Shown: positions 43,801 through 53,655 of the stretch, one piece after another | Layout: the number at the start of each line of letters is the position of its first letter | Numbering within the stretch: the first letter of the stretch is position 1 | Source: Flammeovirga sp. SJP92 | GTDB taxonomy: Bacteria; Bacteroidota; Bacteroidia; Cytophagales; Flammeovirgaceae | Direction: 5' to 3' | Length of the DNA: 64,000 nt | NCBI RefSeq assembly: GCF_001583495.1 | Contig: NZ_LQAQ01000093.1 | Location: 682,001-746,000, forward strand | The notes under the pieces: model-generated | What the model saw: only the letters and a program-made list of their open reading frames with translations | Databases searched by the model: none | Told to the model about the DNA's origin: nothing | Translations under genes and position numbers: made by a program

Positions 43801-44547
43801 ATGGTCAAATTAAGAAAACTACTATTTACCGTATTGGGGATTTGTATATTCTCACTTTCCAGTCATGGTCAAGAATCCAGAAGAACTGACTTTTATTTTT
43901 CTGGTGGAATGGAAATCATCTTCTCAGGCATGACTGCTGTCAAACTCAACAATCAGGAAATTCAGAATGACGTCATCCGATTTGCTCCTTTTTTTAATGG
44001 GCAATCCTATCTGAATATGGATGTGGGCAACCACTTTGGTCTTTTTGCCGGGTTATCGATCAGAAACATAGGTTTTATTTTTGATGTACCTGATGAATAT
44101 AAAGATGGAGAATTCTCCGGCACGATGAGAAAAAAAATGAGAACCTACAATGTAGGTTTACCTGTTGGCTTTAAATTGGGTAACCTGAATGGTTTCTTCA
44201 TTTATGGTGGCTATGAAATAGAACAGCCTATTCATTATAAAGAAAAGACATTTGTGGGAGGTAATAAACAAGATAAGTTCTCTGTATGGTTTAGCGACAG
44301 AGTGAACTTCCAGCAAAGTGTAATGTTCGGAATTCAATTTGGTGAAGGGACTAACCTTAAGTTCAAATATTACTTGACACCATTCTTCAACGAATCATGG
44401 GGAAGTGATCAAGAAAATATTAAAGGTACTACCCTAAACTATAATCAGCTTACTGGTAACGTATTCTACTTTTCTCTGAACTGCGATATTTTTGATACAA
44501 AAAGAAAAATTAATCGTGTAAAAAGAGCGAACATTACTTTTAACTAA
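43801..44547 (+). CDS. outer-membrane beta-barrel protein, hypothetical
   Basis: 248 residues. Signal peptide about 1-23 (SSHG-Q). Barrel-type strands with YF/W belts and glycine turns (HFGLFAGLSIRNIGF, YNVGLPVGFKLGNLNG). The last residues (RVKRANITFN) are basic rather than a typical barrel end. Family not recognised. A terminator follows. Confidence 0.72.
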   Translation: MVKLRKLLFTVLGICIFSLSSHGQESRRTDFYFSGGMEIIFSGMTAVKLNNQEIQNDVIRFAPFFNGQSYLNMDVGNHFGLFAGLSIRNIGFIFDVPDEYKDGEFSGTMRKKMRTYNVGLPVGFKLGNLNGFFIYGGYEIEQPIHYKEKTFVGGNKQDKFSVWFSDRVNFQQSVMFGIQFGEGTNLKFKYYLTPFFNESWGSDQENIKGTTLNYNQLTGNVFYFSLNCDIFDTKRKINRVKRANITFN

Positions 44548-44574
44548 TTAAGTGCTCCTCCTTAATAACTACCG

Positions 44575-44611
44575 GCATTGCATTTATTTTCATTAAGTGC
44601 AATGCTTTTTT
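44575..44611 (+). terminator. terminator after the 43801-44547 gene
   Basis: 8-bp stem GCATTGCA/TGCAATGC, 15-base loop, followed by T6. Confidence 0.85.
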
Positions 44612-44776
44612 AATGCACTTTTATTCCATCTTCAAAAATAAAAACTAGTCTGAGAGTATCAAAAACAAGCATTTCTATTTTTTTCTAAAAAAAATCATAC
44701 CCCAATGTAACATTTCCCAATAACTTGTATCTAAAGAGATGAAAACCAAAAGATAAACGCTCTCAATATTCGATAA

Positions 44777-45259
44777 ATGAAATTTGAAGAAATATATCAG
44801 AACTATTGGCAGAAAGTTTTTCGACTTGCAATGGGTTATGTCAACGACCGGGATCTCGCTGAAGATCTTACACAAGATGTTTTTGTCATTGTATATCAAA
44901 AGCTTTCCACATTTAATCAACAATCCAGCATTGGTACATGGATTTTCAGAATTGCATCCAATACTTGTTTGAGATCCGTTGAGAAAAAGCAAAAACACCA
45001 AACTACCGCGCTTAATCATGACTTGCCAACTACTGAAAGTCACTTTGAAGATAATGATCAAATTAAATTCCTATATCAATGTATTTCAACATTGGATGAG
45101 ATTGACAGATTGATTATTTCTCTTGAACTGGAAGAGGTACCGCAGAGTGAAATAGCAGAAATAGTAGGGATTTCAAATGGAAATGTCCGTACAAAAATCC
45201 ATAGAATTAAAGAAAAACTAAATAAAAAAATGTCACGTTATGAGTACTCTAGATCTTAA
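44777..45259 (+). CDS. ECF-type RNA polymerase sigma factor
   Basis: 160 residues. Region 2 (about 8-70) with DLAEDLTQDVFVIVYQKL and TWIFRIASNTCLR, and region 4 (about 95-155) with SEIAEIVGISNGNVRTKIHRIKEKL. Size and layout of an extracytoplasmic-function sigma factor. The next gene overlaps by 20 bases and encodes a small four-helix membrane protein, which is likely its regulator by position. It has no adjacent susC/susD pair, so a role in polysaccharide uptake is not suggested. Confidence 0.93.
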   Translation: MKFEEIYQNYWQKVFRLAMGYVNDRDLAEDLTQDVFVIVYQKLSTFNQQSSIGTWIFRIASNTCLRSVEKKQKHQTTALNHDLPTTESHFEDNDQIKFLYQCISTLDEIDRLIISLELEEVPQSEIAEIVGISNGNVRTKIHRIKEKLNKKMSRYEYSRS

Positions 45260-45815
45260 AAATTTATGGCAACAACAGTCAAGCAGCCAACCCAATATTG
45301 AAGTTGTATTAGAAAAAGCAAAAGCTTACAGAAAAAAAGCGACTCAAAACATAATCATACAAAACATTGTAGGCGTTGGCACTGCTATCTATTTATTATT
45401 TATAGCATTTTACTATGACCCAGAACTGTTATTGGCTAAAATAGGAATTGGATGCGGTATTTTGTCTCTAATCATTTATACAGTAGCTGTCAATAAATTG
45501 TACCGTCTAATCAATGAAATTGGTTTTGATACTGATACAATGGCATATCTTGACAAGCTGAAAGAAATAAAGCAGAAACAACGTAAAATTCAGACCACTA
45601 CTACTTCTTTATATTTCCTATTATTCTCATTAGGATTAGGATTGTATATGTACGAATATTTAATGGCACTTCAACCCAGTTACTCTATTCCTTTTGTGAT
45701 TGTTACAGTGGCTTGGGTTGCTGTAAATTGGTTTTACTTCAGACCAAAAGCAATAAAAAAGCAAACCGCAAAAATTGATGAATTGATTCAATATTTCAGC
45801 GATATTAAAAGTTAA
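45240..45815 (+). CDS. four-helix membrane protein, possible anti-sigma factor
   Basis: 191 residues with a cytoplasmic N-terminal part (about 1-35) and four predicted membrane helices (about 38-58, 66-86, 122-140, 148-166). The N-terminal part lacks the zinc HxxxCxxC motif of common anti-sigma factors. Overlap with the sigma gene suggests coupled translation and a regulatory pairing. The anti-sigma role is inferred only from position. Confidence 0.7.
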   Translation: MSTLDLKNLWQQQSSSQPNIEVVLEKAKAYRKKATQNIIIQNIVGVGTAIYLLFIAFYYDPELLLAKIGIGCGILSLIIYTVAVNKLYRLINEIGFDTDTMAYLDKLKEIKQKQRKIQTTTTSLYFLLFSLGLGLYMYEYLMALQPSYSIPFVIVTVAWVAVNWFYFRPKAIKKQTAKIDELIQYFSDIKS

Positions 45816-45833
45816 AAAGTCTGGTTATAAACG

Positions 45834-45880
45834 AAGAAGGGATCTTCTCTACATTTTTCATGTAAGGAAGATCCCTTCTT
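45834..45880. terminator. bidirectional terminator
   Basis: 14-bp stem AAGAAGGGATCTTC/GAAGATCCCTTCTT with a second inner stem ACAT/ATGT, between convergent genes. Confidence 0.88.
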
Positions 45881-45905
45881 TAATTATATCACTTAATGTA
45901 AAAAA

Positions 45906-47093
45906 TTACATTCTGTCAAATTTACTCAATTCAAATACCTTAGTAAGAATCTGACGATCATGCTCTGTAAAATCTGCTTTTCTTCTAGCAAACACTCTTT
46001 CTGCAATCTCAATCATTTTATCCAGCTGTGCTACTTCGTTCGAATCAATAGCACCCCAAGCAAATGAAGGAATATGTTTTGGAGGGAAACCACCACCGAA
46101 AATGTGTGCTGAAACACCCACCACTGTACCTGTATTAAACATGGTATTGATTCCTGCTTTACAATAATCCGCCATCATCATACCACAGAACTGCTGTTCG
46201 GTACTTACATATTTTCTTTCTTTATAACTCCAGATTCTTACTGGGCCATAATTGTTTTTAAGGTTAGAATTATTTGTGTCTGCCCCAAGGTTACACCATT
46301 CACCAACCACAGAATTGCCTAAGTAGCCATCATGTGCTTTATTAGAATAACCAAATACCACAGAATTATTGATCTCTCCTCCAATTTTACAATGCGGTCC
46401 GAATGAACAATCTTCACGGATTTTCGCCCCCATATTGATACGCGTTCCTTCACCAATGGCACAAGTACCTTGGATAATCACTCCCTCTTCAATCACGGCA
46501 TTTTTACCAATATAAATTGGACCTTTCTGTGCATTCAAAATAGAAGCTCTTACTTCCACTCCTTCTTCTACAAAAATATTTGCACGACCATACACCACAG
46601 TATGCGGATCTTCAATATGATGACTGATTCTACCTTTGGTCACCACTTCAAAATCCTGCATTATCTGCTCTCTATTGTGTGTAAAGATTTCCCACGGATG
46701 TTTAATTAAAACGACCTCTTCTGCCGGAACTTCAATTTTTTCGAAATCACCAGGTTCAGCTTCTAAGTGATCAAACTTAGCTGAAGTATGCAACACCAAC
46801 AAGTCCTCTCCACAAACTAAACCCTGCCCTTCTTTCAATTCTTGAATTTTCTGAATTAAATAAGGATTAGGACAAAGTGATCCATTGATATAAAACTGAT
46901 CTGCACCATGTTTTAATGGAAACTTTCCTTGTAAGTACTCTTCCGTTAAAAATGAGGTTTCAGCATTAAAAGCCTTTTCCCATTTTTCATATATTTTAAA
47001 AATACCCACACGGATGTCTGCAATTGGTCTTACAAACGTGAAGGGCAATAATTTAATTCTCGTCTTCGGATTGTCGAATAGTATGATATTCAT
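45906..47093 (-). CDS. GlmU-family sugar nucleotidyltransferase-like protein
   Basis: 395 residues. An N-terminal nucleotidyltransferase-like part (about 1-170, beginning MNIILFDNPKTRIKLLPFTF) and a C-terminal left-handed beta helix of hexapeptide repeats (about 175-330, I-G-x-x-x-x pattern such as GPIYIGKNAVIEEGVIIQGT). It is the Bacteroidota protein usually annotated as GlmU family; the N-terminal motif for nucleotide binding differs from true GlmU, so the reaction is not certain. Cytoplasmic. Confidence 0.88.
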   Translation of the reverse strand: MNIILFDNPKTRIKLLPFTFVRPIADIRVGIFKIYEKWEKAFNAETSFLTEEYLQGKFPLKHGADQFYINGSLCPNPYLIQKIQELKEGQGLVCGEDLLVLHTSAKFDHLEAEPGDFEKIEVPAEEVVLIKHPWEIFTHNREQIMQDFEVVTKGRISHHIEDPHTVVYGRANIFVEEGVEVRASILNAQKGPIYIGKNAVIEEGVIIQGTCAIGEGTRINMGAKIREDCSFGPHCKIGGEINNSVVFGYSNKAHDGYLGNSVVGEWCNLGADTNNSNLKNNYGPVRIWSYKERKYVSTEQQFCGMMMADYCKAGINTMFNTGTVVGVSAHIFGGGFPPKHIPSFAWGAIDSNEVAQLDKMIEIAERVFARRKADFTEHDRQILTKVFELSKFDRM

Positions 47094-47310
47094 AATAATT
47101 GCTTTGAACCATTTTTACACAAAATCGCAATGGTAAAATGGTGATTTACACCTGAAAAATAAATATCTCATAGGAGAGATATCACGGACAAAAAATGATC
47201 AATAGGAAACAGTGAAGAGCTAGGTAACTCTAAAGAGATAATTTATTTAATGCCAGAAGCTTTTTTGTTTCCTACCAACAACAAAGATGCAAGTAAGAAA
47301 GTTAGGCACA

Positions 47311-47348
47311 AAAAAAATCCACAACTTCGTATGAAATTGTGGATTTTT
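47311..47348 (-). terminator. terminator after rpmE
   Basis: 12-bp stem AAAAATCCACAA/TTGTGGATTTTT with an inner TTC/GAA stem and a GTAT loop; T-run on the minus strand. Confidence 0.9.
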
Positions 47349-47363
47349 GTGGATAAAAACGAA

Positions 47364-47606
47364 TTATTTTTTTCCGTATCTTTTGTTGAATTTATCAACA
47401 CGACCTGCAGCTGAGATAGCCGCTTTCTTACCAGTGTAGAACGGGTGAGAAGCAGAAGAAATCTCGACTTTGAATAAAGGATAAGTTTCACCTTCGAATT
47501 CAATTGTCTCAGATGTAGCTACTGTAGATCCAATAAGGAACTTTTCGTTAGAAGTCAGATCGTGGAATACCACTGGTCTGAAATCCGGATGAATGTCTTG
47601 TTTCAT
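47364..47606 (-). CDS. rpmE: 50S ribosomal protein L31, type B
   Basis: 80 residues from the ATG at 47606; the open frame extends 25 codons upstream without family similarity, so the inner start is used. [17 protein letters not shown] and [12 protein letters not shown] are typical of type B L31, which lacks the zinc CxxC motif. Part of the large ribosomal subunit. Terminator directly downstream. Confidence 0.95.
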   Translation of the reverse strand: MKQDIHPDFRPVVFHDLTSNEKFLIGSTVATSETIEFEGETYPLFKVEISSASHPFYTGKKAAISAAGRVDKFNKRYGKK

Positions 47607-47740
47607 CTTATTAATATTTTTTACTTTTTCTGTAATCCCAAATCGAAATGCAAAAGTAATATATTGAAACTTATAACACAAAATAACTGACTATTAATTC
47701 GATAACATCTTTGAATATGTTGAAAAAAGTGCTAAACAGG

Positions 47741-50700
47741 TCAATTCCAAGGAGCTACACTTACGATTTTTGTCTGTTCTTGACGGTTTCCATGGTGATC
47801 AACTAATTGATAATACACTAAAAATTTACCCATTACTCGTCTTCCTGACTGATCTACTCCATCCCATTTTACAAAATCCCTACTCGAAAGTTCATAATTG
47901 TTCAACCATTCATAAATTATTTTTCCATGAATGTCATAAATTTCCATCCTAAGAATTCTTAAAGGTGAATTGGAATTATTTTCAACTTTAAGATAATCAT
48001 CTATACCATCTCCATTGGTGGTGATCAGGTTAGGTGAAAAAACAAGTCCTGCTTCAAAGTTCTCATTTAATGTGTTATTTACTATTCTCGAATTCATGAA
48101 AGTAGGCGTAGCAAAACCACTGCTTTCGGTTGCCGATGTCCAATTATTAGCATTTGAAGAAGAAACATCAAAAGCAATTCTTTCTAATGAAATATCTTCA
48201 GAATTTTTCAAAAAGGATTGATGATGTTTTTCAGAATATTCATATACCTCTTGTATTTCACCCTTATACATCAGAACAACATTTCCATTTCCGTTTGGAA
48301 AAGAAGGAAGGTTGATTTCCTTTACATTTTCTATTTTGATTTTAGTGTACACATCCAATAGCTTCTCTTTTTCAGCAGTAAAAACGAGTAAATCACTTGA
48401 AAATAAATAATCATCCACTTTCGAGAGCAATACAACTTGCTCTATACTGTCGTTTTTTACCCTGCCAATAGACCATTCTTTAAGATTAATATAACTGCCT
48501 TTTTCTGTATCAAAATAAACTTCTAAGAAATCAGTATTGATGCTACTCGGGTCAAATAAAATTTCAGATAAGAATACATTTTCTGTGTGTGCTGGAACTA
48601 CAATTTCTGAATACATTACCCCTGAATTCAAATTTCCTGAGCAATCAGTAATATTTGAGATACTAACTTCAGCATATGAAAAATCATAAGGTACATAGAT
48701 AAGCAATTGATCTCCTTTCAACTCAACTTCATCTTTTAAAATAGATTCAAGGTCCAAACTGATTTCCGTCTGATCAGTAAAAGCAATAGGTTCTGAAAAC
48801 TGTAATAACACCTTGTGTTGGTCTTCAATAAATAAGGAGTACTCCAATGTAGGTTGATGATGATCTACGACAGTCTCCTCAATAGAATTTTTTATCGCAG
48901 GAGTTCCTCCATTTTCATTTACCGATGCTTGCCAATTTTCCACACCTACACAAGGACTCATCAGATCTCTCATTTCAATAGACCAACCTCCCTCTTCTTT
49001 GATTTTATCGTGATAATATTCCAGCGTATAATTTACAGTATGTATTTTTTCATTCTCCTCATTGATCAGCTCCACTTTTCCATTATCATTGACTAAAGTT
49101 TTCCAACCAGAAATTCCAACAGAAGGTATATCTAAACTGTCAAATAAAGGTTGGTTTCCTTTTGGAACCAGCACTGCATAATTTCTTGGTAAAATCCAAT
49201 TATCAGGTAATACTAATGTATCCTCATCCACTAACATTCTACACCTATCAAGATTAATATAATAATCACTGTTGTTATAAACCTCTATATATTCAGAATC
49301 AGGCATTTTATTAATAGGTGAATGATCAATCATCAACTCAGTTACCAACAAATGTTGATAGTTAACCTTTGGTTTAATTATGAAATTTGAAATTCCTGAT
49401 AATAATATGTTATTAAAACAGTCTTTGAAGTTATCAACAATCAGAGTTATCAACACTCCAGTCGGTAAATCTTCATTTATAAGCACATTAAGAGTTGAGT
49501 TATCAACAAAATGCCACTTATCAACATACTTATCAACACCATCAATACTATAACGAACAGCATTTTCAGTAGAAAACATATATAGGCTTTTATCAAAGGT
49601 TATCAACATATTATGCTCATCTACTACTTCAATGTTAATAATTTTTGCAGGTATAGTATCTTGGATAGTTTCAAAAACAGAATTTTGAAATCCTAAAGTT
49701 CCACCACTGTCATTCACACTTGCAGTCCAATTAATATAAGGATGACAATCAAAAAATAAATCCCGCTTTTCAATGGTATATCCTCCCTCTGCTTTTACAT
49801 CATCTTGATAGTTTGATAAGTCATAGTTTACAGAATCTACTAACTCTTCATTTTTTGTATCATACAACCGAATGATTTCTCCTGAATTATTCAATGCTTT
49901 CCAATTTCTAACACTTATAATTGAAGAATAGTCTGACCATAAATCAACTTTAGTTGAAGGAACTAAAACAGAATACGCTTCTGGAGCAATCAAATTATTT
50001 TCAAAAAAGAGTGTATCATTACCAACCATGAGATTCAATCCAAGCAAGGATAAAGTATCAGATGACGTGTTGTAAATCTCCAAAGCTTCACTATCTGGCA
50101 AACCTACCGAGGGAGTAGGATCAGCAAAAATCTCAGTGATCATTACATCTCCTTTTGAGACAGCTGGTATAGATATTTGTTCTTTTTCAATAATAGCCGT
50201 TGTCTTGTTTCCATATCTATCTTCTAGTCCTTCATAAATAGTCAAGTTCATATTTTCGTTCCAATATTCATTCTCAAATGTCAACTCAATCATTTGCTCA
50301 TCCACCTCAATAGTAAAACCTTTTATGCTTATTTCATTCTGAGATAAAACTAATCTACTTGTCAAAGATTGCTCATTCACAGCCTCACTAAATTCCAATA
50401 GCAGTTGATTTCTATTTTTCCATTTTGAATCAACTAAAGATGGAGCTTGAATATCTTTTATATAATTGAAAACACAGTGAGGCATACTTTTATTTTCACA
50501 GGAAATTAGACCTTCTATGCGAAAAGTATATTCAATATTTTCTAGAATTCGGTCTTTAAAGAATAGATGCAATTCATTTCCCTCTGAGATTATATTTTGA
50601 ATTTTAATCTCAGGTTTAGAAAAGAGTAAAGGAATATGATTATCCTGTAAATCTCTATCAAATTCAATGGTGAGAGAATGATCACTTGATAAGTGCGTAG

Positions 50701-52681
50701 ACTCGATCTCATTTTCTTCATAACTAACTAAAAATTCTACTCCTTGAAAAAACAATCTTCGCTGTTCTCCATTATTTAACTTTGGTGAAAAATATAAATC
50801 ATAGTTTTCAGGGAAAGCATGTATAGAATCAATTGTGACGTTCTCTAAATTAAATTGATCTATATAATGTGCTGTATTGATTCTGACTGTACTATCGGAA
50901 CTACAAAAAATATTTCTAACAGATAAAGTCTCATTAAAGCTAACATCAATAGAATCCATTATATTTTGATTTTCATCCTTGACTCCATACAGTTTTATAA
51001 AAGGGACACCATCCACTTGAATCATCGAAGTAGGGCAATCAATATTTCTATAATAATGAGATGCACTGTCTATTGATACAATCTTCTCATCAAAAAGAAT
51101 TGTATTATGGGTACTATTCTGGAAGGTATTTAAAATTTGAGCTTTAGTAGTATCATATTCCAATTCAATTGTTTTGGACTTCATGACATTTCCAAACAGA
51201 TCTTGAACTGTTTTAATATAAACTTTGTATGATGAATCTTGTTGAAAAGAGACTTCATTAAAAAATAAGTCTATTTGTTGCTCGACAATTTCAATTTCAT
51301 TTGGAACTTGATTTCCATCTACAACATAATCAAAAGGATCATCAAAGTGAGTGGCAATAGCCTCATCAAAAAGTAATGTAATCTGATAAGGATTTTTAAT
51401 CTCAAAGGATAATAATTTCGGAGAACGAGTATCATAATAAGCGACAAAGGATACATCTTGAAAATTTCCTTTTAAATCACTTAATGACTCAATGTGCAAA
51501 TCAAATTCTTTGTTAGAGGGAAGTGATTTTTGTAAAACAACAGTTCTTAGCAATTCATTATTCCCTGCCAAAGTATCAATGATAGAAATAGTATCACTTT
51601 TAGAAATCAGATAAATAGTTGAAAGATCTGTCAATTCTACTGCCTCATTAAAAAAAACATCGAGAATAAACTCGTTTTTAATATGAAGTGAATCAATAAC
51701 AGGGGGAAATTGATCCTGTACATAAACATCTATTACAGTGTCTTCCATCGCATTTCCCTCTACATCACAAAAATGTCCCAAGTGGAGTACATAAGTTTTA
51801 TCTATTTCAAAGTGCTGATTAATGGTTAGGGATAACGAATCTTGATTTACAAAAAAATCTACCAGCTGATTATCTATTTCAACCGTACCAGTGCATTCCT
51901 GATTTTTACTTAAAAATTCACTGAATTCTACTTTTAAAATATCCTGACCCTCTAAAAATGTGTCTAACACTTTTGGAGGTGTACTATCAATAGCCTTAGG
52001 TTTTATTAAATGGACAAAATCATCATATAAAAAATGTTGCCCCCTTGATGAAGCTGAAAAAGTAGACAGCAATCCTGTATAGTAGGTACCAGTAGAAAAA
52101 TTAGCATGACTACTCTCTATCAATAAATCATCATCTAGCATAATACTCCAATAATCGCCTGATTTTTGAATCTCAATATGATGCCATTGTGATGGTAAAA
52201 TACCTGATTCAACTTCAACAATTGTTACGACATTATCACTTTTATCTTCCACAAGTTTGACAGTATTGGAAATCTCCAGATAAATTAAAGTATCAGATGT
52301 CGAAAAATGGGAGGAATTCTGGAATAAAATCAATCTTGAATTATTCTTTTTCTGCAAACTTGATGATACACTAAAATCATGAAGAAAAGATACTTTCCAT
52401 ATTAACGTGTCCCTCGGCTCAGGGTACTTCAGACCTGCATTATGTATTACCGTTGCATATCTCTGGCCAGAACCTCCTGTTATATTTACTTGTAATTGTT
52501 TTTCAGGGTTGACCTCAAACCAACCTGAAGCTTCTTTACCAGTCGTAAAAGTTTCTCCACTCCAATGTTCCAAGTGATCAAAATTGGATTGGATCAAAAT
52601 ATTCTGCCCAAAAGAAAATAGAGAATAAAAATGCAGGATAAGAGCACATAGAATGTGTTTTTTATAAGAAATCGTCAGCAT
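47741..52681 (-). CDS. large secreted lamin-tail protein with type IX secretion C-terminal domain
   Basis: 1646 residues. Signal peptide about 1-25. Lectin/laminin-G-like N-terminal part (about 30-225), then repeated Ig-like modules that read like ...PPKVLDTFLEGQDILKVEFSE (about 235-830). Two lamin-tail domains (about 855-1020 and 1110-1260) contain ITEIFADPTPSVGLPDSEALEI and VTELMIDHSPINKMPDSEYIEV; a third partial copy follows. The C-terminal 95 residues (FSPNLITTNGDGIDDYL to KWDGVDQSGRRVMGKF) are the gliding-motility-associated (type B) sorting domain, so it should be exported by the gldKLMN-type system. Probably a cell-surface or secreted matrix-like protein. Single gene. Confidence 0.88.
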   Translation of the reverse strand: MLTISYKKHILCALILHFYSLFSFGQNILIQSNFDHLEHWSGETFTTGKEASGWFEVNPEKQLQVNITGGSGQRYATVIHNAGLKYPEPRDTLIWKVSFLHDFSVSSSLQKKNNSRLILFQNSSHFSTSDTLIYLEISNTVKLVEDKSDNVVTIVEVESGILPSQWHHIEIQKSGDYWSIMLDDDLLIESSHANFSTGTYYTGLLSTFSASSRGQHFLYDDFVHLIKPKAIDSTPPKVLDTFLEGQDILKVEFSEFLSKNQECTGTVEIDNQLVDFFVNQDSLSLTINQHFEIDKTYVLHLGHFCDVEGNAMEDTVIDVYVQDQFPPVIDSLHIKNEFILDVFFNEAVELTDLSTIYLISKSDTISIIDTLAGNNELLRTVVLQKSLPSNKEFDLHIESLSDLKGNFQDVSFVAYYDTRSPKLLSFEIKNPYQITLLFDEAIATHFDDPFDYVVDGNQVPNEIEIVEQQIDLFFNEVSFQQDSSYKVYIKTVQDLFGNVMKSKTIELEYDTTKAQILNTFQNSTHNTILFDEKIVSIDSASHYYRNIDCPTSMIQVDGVPFIKLYGVKDENQNIMDSIDVSFNETLSVRNIFCSSDSTVRINTAHYIDQFNLENVTIDSIHAFPENYDLYFSPKLNNGEQRRLFFQGVEFLVSYEENEIESTHLSSDHSLTIEFDRDLQDNHIPLLFSKPEIKIQNIISEGNELHLFFKDRILENIEYTFRIEGLISCENKSMPHCVFNYIKDIQAPSLVDSKWKNRNQLLLEFSEAVNEQSLTSRLVLSQNEISIKGFTIEVDEQMIELTFENEYWNENMNLTIYEGLEDRYGNKTTAIIEKEQISIPAVSKGDVMITEIFADPTPSVGLPDSEALEIYNTSSDTLSLLGLNLMVGNDTLFFENNLIAPEAYSVLVPSTKVDLWSDYSSIISVRNWKALNNSGEIIRLYDTKNEELVDSVNYDLSNYQDDVKAEGGYTIEKRDLFFDCHPYINWTASVNDSGGTLGFQNSVFETIQDTIPAKIINIEVVDEHNMLITFDKSLYMFSTENAVRYSIDGVDKYVDKWHFVDNSTLNVLINEDLPTGVLITLIVDNFKDCFNNILLSGISNFIIKPKVNYQHLLVTELMIDHSPINKMPDSEYIEVYNNSDYYINLDRCRMLVDEDTLVLPDNWILPRNYAVLVPKGNQPLFDSLDIPSVGISGWKTLVNDNGKVELINEENEKIHTVNYTLEYYHDKIKEEGGWSIEMRDLMSPCVGVENWQASVNENGGTPAIKNSIEETVVDHHQPTLEYSLFIEDQHKVLLQFSEPIAFTDQTEISLDLESILKDEVELKGDQLLIYVPYDFSYAEVSISNITDCSGNLNSGVMYSEIVVPAHTENVFLSEILFDPSSINTDFLEVYFDTEKGSYINLKEWSIGRVKNDSIEQVVLLSKVDDYLFSSDLLVFTAEKEKLLDVYTKIKIENVKEINLPSFPNGNGNVVLMYKGEIQEVYEYSEKHHQSFLKNSEDISLERIAFDVSSSNANNWTSATESSGFATPTFMNSRIVNNTLNENFEAGLVFSPNLITTNGDGIDDYLKVENNSNSPLRILRMEIYDIHGKIIYEWLNNYELSSRDFVKWDGVDQSGRRVMGKFLVYYQLVDHHGNRQEQTKIVSVAPWN
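49431..49608. repeat. cluster of six TTATCAACA 9-mers inside the large secreted-protein gene
   Basis: Exact copies at 49431, 49447, 49500, 49518, 49530 and 49600, all in the same orientation, within 178 bases. One base away from the DnaA box TTATCCACA. The 9-mer is read in two different frames by the gene (as V-D-K/N and as L-I-T), so it is not simply a peptide repeat. Confidence 0.6.
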
Positions 52682-52968
52682 AATCAGTTCAGTAAGAATA
52701 GAATCGTTAAAAAGTTAGAATTTGTGGCTGTAATTTAGTGATTTCTCTCATAATAGAGAACAACTTAAGTCATAAAGAGTTTCAATATAAGAATCTACTT
52801 TTGTGGTGGATAATTCTGATAAAAGCGCACAGTTGGGGACACATTTGGTTCTCAGCTGTGTTTTTTTTGCCAAAAAAGTAACTAAAATCATCTTTTTTTA
52901 GTAAATCTCTAATTTAGATATTACTTTTAGTGTGCTTTTATCAGAATTATCCATTTACTTAAACAAAG
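52682..52968 (+). promoter_or_regulatory. Crp/Fnr gene leader with long inverted repeat
   Basis: 287 bases before the regulator start. A -7 element TACTTTTG lies at 52796-52803. The predicted transcript begins with the left arm of a perfect 19-bp inverted repeat (GGATAATTCTGATAAAAGC, 52808-52826); the right arm is at 52934-52952, 17 bases before the ATG. Between them sits a terminator-like hairpin. This could be an attenuator or a small RNA pairing with the leader. Function not shown. Confidence 0.6.
52828..52868 (+). terminator. terminator-like hairpin inside the Crp/Fnr leader
   Basis: Stem CACAGTTGG/TCAGCTGTG (9 pairs, two G-U), 14-base loop, followed by eight T. It would release a short RNA of about 60 bases. 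Confidence 0.65.
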
Positions 52969-53655
52969 ATGAAATTGGTACAACCCTCTTGTGCTTGTAA
53001 AGCGAAGAGTAACCAATCTATGTTTTCTTGTCTTACCGCTGAGCAACTTGAGAAGCTTCAGACACACACATGTCACTTCTTCAAAAAAGGGCAACCTATC
53101 TTCCAAGAAGATTCTATGCCTACTGGAGTGTACTGTATAAGTGAAGGTCTCGTGAAAGTTACAAAGCTGGGAAGCAATGGAAAGGAACAGATTTTACGAA
53201 TTGCCAAACCTGGTGATTTTGTAGGTTACAAATCGCTTATTAAAGGGAGTCGCTACAGAGCTTCTGCCATAGCAATCGAAGATTCATCCATTTGTCTCAT
53301 ACCCAAAGCTATTTTTATGGAGCTTCTCCATGAGAATGTGGAATTTTACCAGCAGATTGTCCATTTATTATGCGAAGTAATTGACAACGCAGAAACTAAG
53401 ATTACTGACATCGCTTATAAACCTGTTCGAGGAAGAATAGCGGAAGCCTTATTGGTACTAGACAAAGCGTTTGTAGACAAAGAACACATTACACTGACAC
53501 GTGAAGATTTAGCAGGATTAGTAGGAACGGTAAAGGAAACTGCCATTCGTATTATCTCTGAATTTAAGCATGAAAAACTAATTGAAATCAACAAGAGAAG
53601 TATTAAAATTATCAATCCTGATGGATTAGTAAAAATTAGTCACCTTTATGATTAA
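52969..53655 (+). CDS. Crp/Fnr-family transcriptional regulator
   Basis: 228 residues. A Cys-containing N-terminus (C8, C10, C21, C35 in PSCACKAKS and MFSCLTAEQLEKL), a cyclic-nucleotide-type beta-roll (about 35-145, with GVYCISEGLVKV and KPGDFVGYKSLI), a long dimer helix and a winged helix (about 165-215, LTREDLAGLVGTVKETAIRII). The Cys spacing resembles FNR-type oxygen sensors, which hold an iron-sulfur cluster, but the fit is not exact. It has a long structured leader (see 52682-52968). Likely global respiratory or redox regulator (inference). Confidence 0.9.
   Translation: MKLVQPSCACKAKSNQSMFSCLTAEQLEKLQTHTCHFFKKGQPIFQEDSMPTGVYCISEGLVKVTKLGSNGKEQILRIAKPGDFVGYKSLIKGSRYRASAIAIEDSSICLIPKAIFMELLHENVEFYQQIVHLLCEVIDNAETKITDIAYKPVRGRIAEALLVLDKAFVDKEHITLTREDLAGLVGTVKETAIRIISEFKHEKLIEINKRSIKIINPDGLVKISHLYD

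Noticed and set aside
47243-47503. 86-codon minus-strand frame overlapping rpmE
   Set aside because: It overlaps the true L31 gene in another frame and crosses its terminator.
49431-49608. TTATCAACA cluster as a replication origin
   Set aside because: It lies inside a gene, no dnaA or dnaN is near, and the match to the DnaA box is one base short. Kept as a finding of lower rank only.
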